64,000 bases of DNA from Spinacia oleracea (Eukaryota; Streptophyta; Magnoliopsida; Caryophyllales; Amaranthaceae): positions 40,786,027 through 40,850,026 of the forward strand of contig NC_079491.1 of NCBI RefSeq assembly GCF_020520425.1. The letters run 5' to 3'. The position numbers and the translations under genes are program-made. The notes under the pieces were generated by a model. The model did no database searches, had not been told where the DNA came from, and was given only the letters and a program-made list of their open reading frames with translations. This document shows, piece by piece, positions 59,271 to 64,000 of the stretch. Position 1 is the stretch's first letter, and every line of letters starts with the position of its first letter.

Positions 59271-59340
59271 AACCTACGTGGGATTCGAACCACATCTTTT
59301 GTGCATTAGCACAATGCTCTACCTATTGAGCTAGTCGGAT
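59271..59340 (-). pseudogene. tRNA-like structure 3
   Basis: Minus strand: acceptor ATCCGAC/GTAGGTT (5 of 7 pairs), D arm GCTC-AATAGGTA-GAGC, anticodon stem TTGTG/CACAA with six-base loop CTAATG, and a T arm of four pairs (GTGG/CCAC) with TTCGAAT. About 80 bp of sequence next to it is also shared with structure 2, so these two are a segmental duplicate pair. Confidence 0.55.
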
Positions 59341-59559
59341 AGTGTTACCTGACTATAAAGTACGAGTAATTAATTACAAAGTCAATAGATCAACTTTGGT
59401 AATGTAGCAAGTCAAACTACAAAGCTGGCTTCAAACCAGCACCAATGGAAAATAAGCATCACCAACTTAGCACAATTCTACAGTAACCTATTGCTTGCAC
59501 CCACCCCAAGTAACCAGGCCTTCATTGGCCACAATGTAATAGCAAAACAAAAAACATAT

Positions 59560-60176
59560 AATATCAGCCTGCTTGACCTGCCATCACTGGGCTCACGAGA
59601 AGAACTTGGCCTACTTCATGATGCAATTGCTGATCTCTTTGAAGTACTCTTGTTCCTTGAAATACAACTTCTTTCACGGTTTGCTTGCTGAACAAGTGAA
59701 CATATAACATATTGTTGTTATTACCATTGTTATTTTCCCTGTAATCAGTGCAATCTGCTAGACAATCAAATTAAAAAGACATACATGAAGCCAACTCATG
59801 CTCCCTTTACCTGCACGGCCCAATTGAATAAAGAAAATAAACCTTACTAAACCAATGAAACAGATCTACTTTGATGGCTGGGACTCCAAAAAGAGCTAGC
59901 ACTAAATGTACTTACCACATCCTTCGATGATGGATCATCTGATGATCTATGACGTGAATGATCACCTTGCGAACCCAAGCCTGGATGATTTCTTCTAGCA
60001 AACGCCTCAACTGCGCCAGAAATTTATCCCGAATTTCTTGTCCCCATGGAGCATAAACCCAACAGTCTGTAATACTTAAATAAAATAAAATAAATGTATA
60101 TGTACTACAAAATACCTGAAGTCCTCTCAGCTCTTTCAGCAGAAGGTCCAGGAGTTAAAGCTGGTTTTGCGGCTGG
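59560..60176 (-). pseudogene. Casein kinase 1-like (CKL) C-terminal gene fragment with introns
   Basis: Three exon pieces with splice borders read on the minus strand. 60176-60116: after TCTTGCAG, PAAKPALTPGPSAERAERTS, ending CAG/GTATTT. About 60070-59916: GQEIRDK, a one-base loss, then SGAVEAFARRNHPGLGS and GDHSRHRSSDDPSSKDV, ending GTG/GTAAGT. About 59688-59560: NRERSCISRNKSTSKRSAIAS, a TGA stop, then SRPSSSREPSDGRSSRL. This is the Ser/Arg-rich tail that follows the kinase domain in plant CKL proteins, cytosolic or nuclear Ser/Thr kinases. The kinase domain is absent. Retained introns show a DNA-level copy, not a retrocopy. Confidence 0.75.
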
Positions 60177-60659
60177 CTGCAAGATTAAGATCACAGACCA
60201 TATAAGACATGTGTTCAGTTCTGAAAAAATAACCAACTATATGCCATAATACTAACCCTTGGTCTGGAGCTAGAACCAATTATTTTGTGGATATTTCAAA
60301 ATTGTCCAATCAAATACATAGTCAAATTGGTAACCTGTGCCAAAAAACAACATTTAAGATTCTACGGAATCAATTGAATTTCAATACATAAACCTAATTT
60401 CACAAAATCAATTGAATTCTATACATAAACACCTAGCTAATTCCAGGAAAAAAAATTAAAAAACCCTAATTCAACGACTGAATCAAAGGAACTCAATTCA
60501 ACAAAACTACTAATTCAAAGAAATCAACTGAATTAACCTAATTCCACAAAATCAAAAGAAAACCACAAATTCGAGCAAAATCAACTCGAAAGATTGAATC
60601 AAATGCATAAATTTCAATCGAAAGATTAATTGAAGAAAACATACAATATTAAACGAGTA

Positions 60660-60860
60660 AAAATAACTTACAAATTATTGATTTTCAAGAAAGATGAAGG
60701 AATTGGATCTACAAATTTTGGCAGAAGACGCAAAGAACAGAGGAGAGAGGTCGAAAATGGCTGAGGAGGTTGAGAGAGAACGATCGCAGGAGAGGAGGGA
60801 GGAAGAGAGAGAAAGAGATTCTGAAAACTGGGGAAGTGGGAGAAGTCATTCAATGTGGGT
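60660..60860 (-). other. CT-rich, 5' UTR-like stretch
   Basis: The minus strand is rich in TCTCTC runs and reads like a plant 5' leader. It includes a 61-codon Ser/Pro/Leu-rich frame (60668-60853) with no family. Being upstream of the kinase fragment on the same strand, it could be the leader of that gene with the middle part deleted. This is inference only. Confidence 0.3.
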
Positions 60861-60986
60861 AAATTACTAATCTACCCTTAATATTTTCTTTTGGTCGGGT
60901 AGATCTTCGGTCATTGGGTTGCTTACATCGACGACTGAAATTGGTTCTCTGTTTTCATTTTAAGGGGTGGTTCTCACCAGATCCCA

Positions 60987-60989
<3 letters not shown>

Positions 60990-61049
<60 letters not shown>
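60990..61049. repeat. (TA)n microsatellite
   Basis: About 30 TA repeats in a row. Confidence 0.95.
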
Positions 61050-61050
<1 letters not shown>

Positions 61051-61653
61051 CTTTGTCTAATAAACACATTATCTAACACTACTTGAGAGATTGTACATAT
61101 ATTTTATTACATTTTATGTCAAGCAAGTGTCAAAAAGTAGGTTCAGCAAAACTAGTTGAAAACACGAAATGAAAGTGGATATCATATTTGAAAAATAGGA
61201 TATCCTAAACTAATATGTGCCATATTTTGTGTTGGTAAGTATAATGAGAAATATAAACTTGCATATAATTTTATACTGTGTACTTAATTTTTTACTATTC
61301 TGTTATTTTTTTTATATATAAACAAATTAATTCATTGATAAAAAGTCATACGACATCTACATAAAGATTTAAATCTAACAAATACATAACAATCGAATCA
61401 AATAAAAACTTCCTTTCACCATAGCTACGATCATAGTATATCAAACATTCTGTATACCCTCTTTTATATCGTTGTGATTTACAGCCTTCATTGACGAGGG
61501 GGTCTATAGATCTGTTGTAGCCGTGACAAATATGATTTTCGTCTGATTCGTCTGATTGTAGTCGAAAGATTGACATCCTCTTCAATCCCGCATAAATCTT
61601 TACCAAAGAAACAACCGAAACTAAACTAAACACACAAAACTTAACTTAAAAAC
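61050..61653. other. Intergenic DNA, no recognised gene
   Basis: A 95-codon minus-strand frame at 61346-61633 has no recognised family. The rest is AT-rich. Confidence 0.35.
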
Positions 61654-61767
61654 AAACCCACCATAGGGGTACTTACTACACCGAAACCATCAAACCCACC
61701 ATAGGGGTACTTACTACACCGAAACCATCAAACCCACCATAGGGGTACTTACCACACTGAAACTATG
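61654..61767. repeat. 38-bp tandem repeat, three copies
   Basis: AAACCCACCATAGGGGTACT recurs at 61654, 61692 and 61730. The first two copies are identical and the third has two changes near its end. Confidence 0.92.
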
Positions 61768-62004
61768 TAGTTTTTTTGAGATCTAACGCAAAAACACAAC
61801 AGAATTGAAAGAGAAGGGGCATAAATAACCAAATTTCCAAAAACAAATTAGCTATTTCCGCCCTAGAAAACCCTAATTTTTATAAACCCTAAAAAGAGAG
61901 AAAAAAGAGGGAGTACTATTCTGTTATTTATTCAATAACAAACGACAAAAAACTTGCTTTTATTCACACTTTATTATAAAAGCTCTTTAATAAAAGAAAA
62001 TTAA

Positions 62005-62644
62005 TCTAATATATATATATAAAGGAGGCATATTTGCTGAAATATTAGAGCGCCACCTAGGATTACTAATGGTTTCGGCAAATGAAAAATAAGATTTCTA
62101 ATTTATTTTTGAATTAAGAAAATCGACTGCCACGTAGATAATTAATTAGGTGCCACGTAGATATTTTAATTAATTAATTACTAATATATACAACTCCATC
62201 TAAAATCAAACTCTAATAATTAAAAAATAAAGTTAAAATAAAATTCATCCAAAATTAAACACTAATCTAAAATAAAATAAATAAAATTCAATTTAAAATC
62301 AAACATTAATCCAATATTAGAGCGCCACGTAGGAATTCTAACGGTATCGGCCAATGAAAAATAACATTTTAAAATAAATTTTGAATTAAAAAATTCGAGT
62401 GCCACGTAGATAAATAGTCAAGTGCCACGTAGGTATTTTTATTAATTAATTATTAATATTACGCATATATAATTTCATCCAAAAAACAAACACTCTCATA
62501 ATTTTTTTAAAAAAAATCTAAAATGAAATTCAATGCAAAATAAAAAAATAATATAATCTAATATATAAAATTGGTATATACATAGGAGTTTTATTTAAAC
62601 ATAACAATTTAATAGAATCGTGCATCGCACAGGCAAAAATCTAG
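62005..62644 (+). mobile_element. Small non-autonomous Helitron
   Basis: It begins TCTAATATATA and ends CTAG, sitting between A (62004) and T (62645). Near the end the sequence CGTGCATCGCACAGGC can fold a short hairpin about 10 bp before CTAG, as in plant Helitrons. It has no TIR, no duplication and no Rep/helicase ORF. Inside, two copies of about 270 bp begin ATATTAGAGCGCCACCTAGG (62043) and ATATTAGAGCGCCACGTAGG (62313), each with two TGCCACGTAG words. Confidence 0.75.
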
Positions 62645-62712
62645 TAATGAAAAAAAGTTAGTGACATTCTTGCAAACTCTTAAAGAATTTAACTCCTAAA
62701 TATGCTAGGATA

Positions 62713-63044
62713 TTCCCTCTGTCCCTTAATACTCATCTCAGTTTCCTTGATTATAAGGTCGTCTTTAATTTCGTCCCGTTTCTATAAATGACATACTTTT
62801 ATTTTATATTATATCATTTCTCTCAATAAACTATGACCCACATATAATTTTATTTCCTTAAAAGCATTAAAAAATTCAACCCACCCCCACCCCATCTCCT
62901 TTATTAGATACTTTTCCAACTAACTATATTAAAAAAAAAAAATACTCCACTATCAACTACCACCTAATAAATTAATAAGTCCAATGAAATTGCCTAAAAT
63001 TTCATGCTGGTCAAAGAGGGGCGAGTATTAAGGGACGGAGGGAG
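62713..63044. mobile_element. Stowaway MITE
   Basis: Left end TTCCCTCTGTCCCTTAATACTC and right end GAGTATTAAGGGACGGAGGGAG are inverted repeats with two mismatches, with TA on both sides. Confidence 0.9.
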
Positions 63045-64000
63045 TACAATATATTTTTGATTTATTCACAATTTGCAACCGAGGTATGTAATTATTAATC
63101 GAATTCGAAGACCATTAACAACGGTTAATCAAGGTTTAAGATTGTCCCATAAACACTTAGCATCCTTATATTTGGAGAGTGAAGATTTTACCTCCGAAGT
63201 AATAGTGTTCGTTATCAACGAAACTAGCATGACATGAAGTGCATTTCAATCTGATTGGGTGCAAGGCGAAGCTGATAATGTGATTGTTTTATCTAGAAAC
63301 TCAAATTAATTACGCATCGCTTTCAAAGCCGTTCGCAGATCGACAGACTAATCATCATAATTATAGTCACAAAAATGAGTCGGATTAATGAAATCTCCTA
63401 GTTTACCTTGCGAACGAAGGTAAAAAGAGAGTTAGATCCAATTTTTAATTAATGGTGGCAGTGGCGGCCCACGACGTTTCGTCGTCGACCGCCATAATTG
63501 TATTTATGTAGGTTTCTAGCATGATACCATGTAGAAGTAACTAGGAATGACATTTCTTGACTTTATTATTGGCCTCTTGGCTATACGTACTGGTGTTCAA
63601 TAAAAAGGTCACCCACTTGACCTGACCCAATAGAGGGCGTCAAAATCGCAGCCAGGCATGTATTATGAAATACATGCCATGGGCTTGTTTGTAATTTCCC
63701 ATCCATTTTGAAATTGTTGAATAGTCAACCCCGTTTGCCAACTTGAATCCCGTTTGTAATATGAATACCATTTTAAAATATTTAGCACCATTTTTGTGAT
63801 ATTAATACCACTTTATAAAATTTAGTACAAAACGAGTACCATTTAAGGAAAATGAATTTCATTTAAAAAAAGTTTAGTACCATTTTTGTAATACCAATAC
63901 CATTTTTGTAATACCAATACCAACTCAGCAATGCCAAGTCACCACCCCGTTTTACAAATTTACAATTCCGTTATACATTTCCCCCCAAAAATATTTAACA
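63045..64000. other. Intergenic with imperfect repeats
   Basis: No gene is seen. From about 63755 to 63930 there are loose repeats of ATACCATTTT and TTTAGTACCATTTTTGTAAT. Confidence 0.45.

Noticed and set aside
59271-59340. Working tRNA-Ile gene (AAT in the anticodon loop)
   Set aside because: Six-base anticodon loop, acceptor mismatches, and a T arm one base short; it also lies in a duplicated repeat module.
61346-61633. 95-codon minus frame
   Set aside because: No motif or homolog recognised; AT-rich and length compatible with chance.

Overview
This window is plant nuclear DNA. The evidence is an AP2/ERF transcription factor, plant-type Ty3 and Ty1 retrotransposons, an L1-type LINE with a plant RNase H domain, Stowaway, hAT and CACTA-type MITEs, and a Helitron. 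AT-rich intergenic DNA and dense nesting suggest a mid-sized eudicot genome. Amaranthaceae (spinach, beet or quinoa relatives) is my guess, but no feature proves the family. Only one host gene looks intact, the ERF/DREB factor at 49663-50262 (minus). Nearly everything else is mobile DNA, mostly broken.

Layout. 1-8.5 kb: AT-rich DNA with Stowaway MITEs, a subtilase pseudogene, three copies of one CACTA-like MITE, a tRNA-derived SINE, and a 1.3 kb long-TIR element holding two long GC-rich foldbacks. 8.5-15.9 kb: a LINE (minus) bounded by a perfect 19-bp target-site duplication. 16.4-40.5 kb: a deep nest. An outer element with inverted arms of about 220 bp was split by a 20.7 kb Tat-type Ty3 retrotransposon (16577-37317). 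That element carries a spliced-looking gene on its antisense strand. A 9 kb Tekay-type chromovirus sits inside one intron of that gene, and a hAT MITE, itself holding a Stowaway, sits inside its first exon. A solo LTR lies in the remaining part of the outer element. 41.5-47.3 kb: a truncated LTR of the same family as the solo LTR, then a 5'-truncated Ty1/copia element. 48-50.3 kb: a hAT MITE, a fourth CACTA MITE and the ERF gene. 50.97-55.62 kb: a complete but decayed Ty1/copia element with a perfect TSD. 56.1-61 kb: an unusual region with about 30 same-strand copies of a short AAAAGTAAA-like motif, three related tRNA-like structures, and an intron-bearing fragment of a casein kinase 1-like gene. 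61-64 kb: tandem repeats, a small Helitron and a Stowaway.

How it fits together. The retrotransposon ORFs have frameshifts, stops, or both, so little here is likely to be autonomous. The most unusual items are (a) the 56.7-60.2 kb region, where motif clustering, tRNA-like structures and a captured gene fragment occur together, and (b) the multi-exon antisense gene inside the Tat element. Only approximate LTR comparison by eye was possible: about 12 differences in 367 bp for Tat, about 23 in 305 bp for the intact-ended copia, and about 3-4% for the first 370 bp of the Tekay LTRs.
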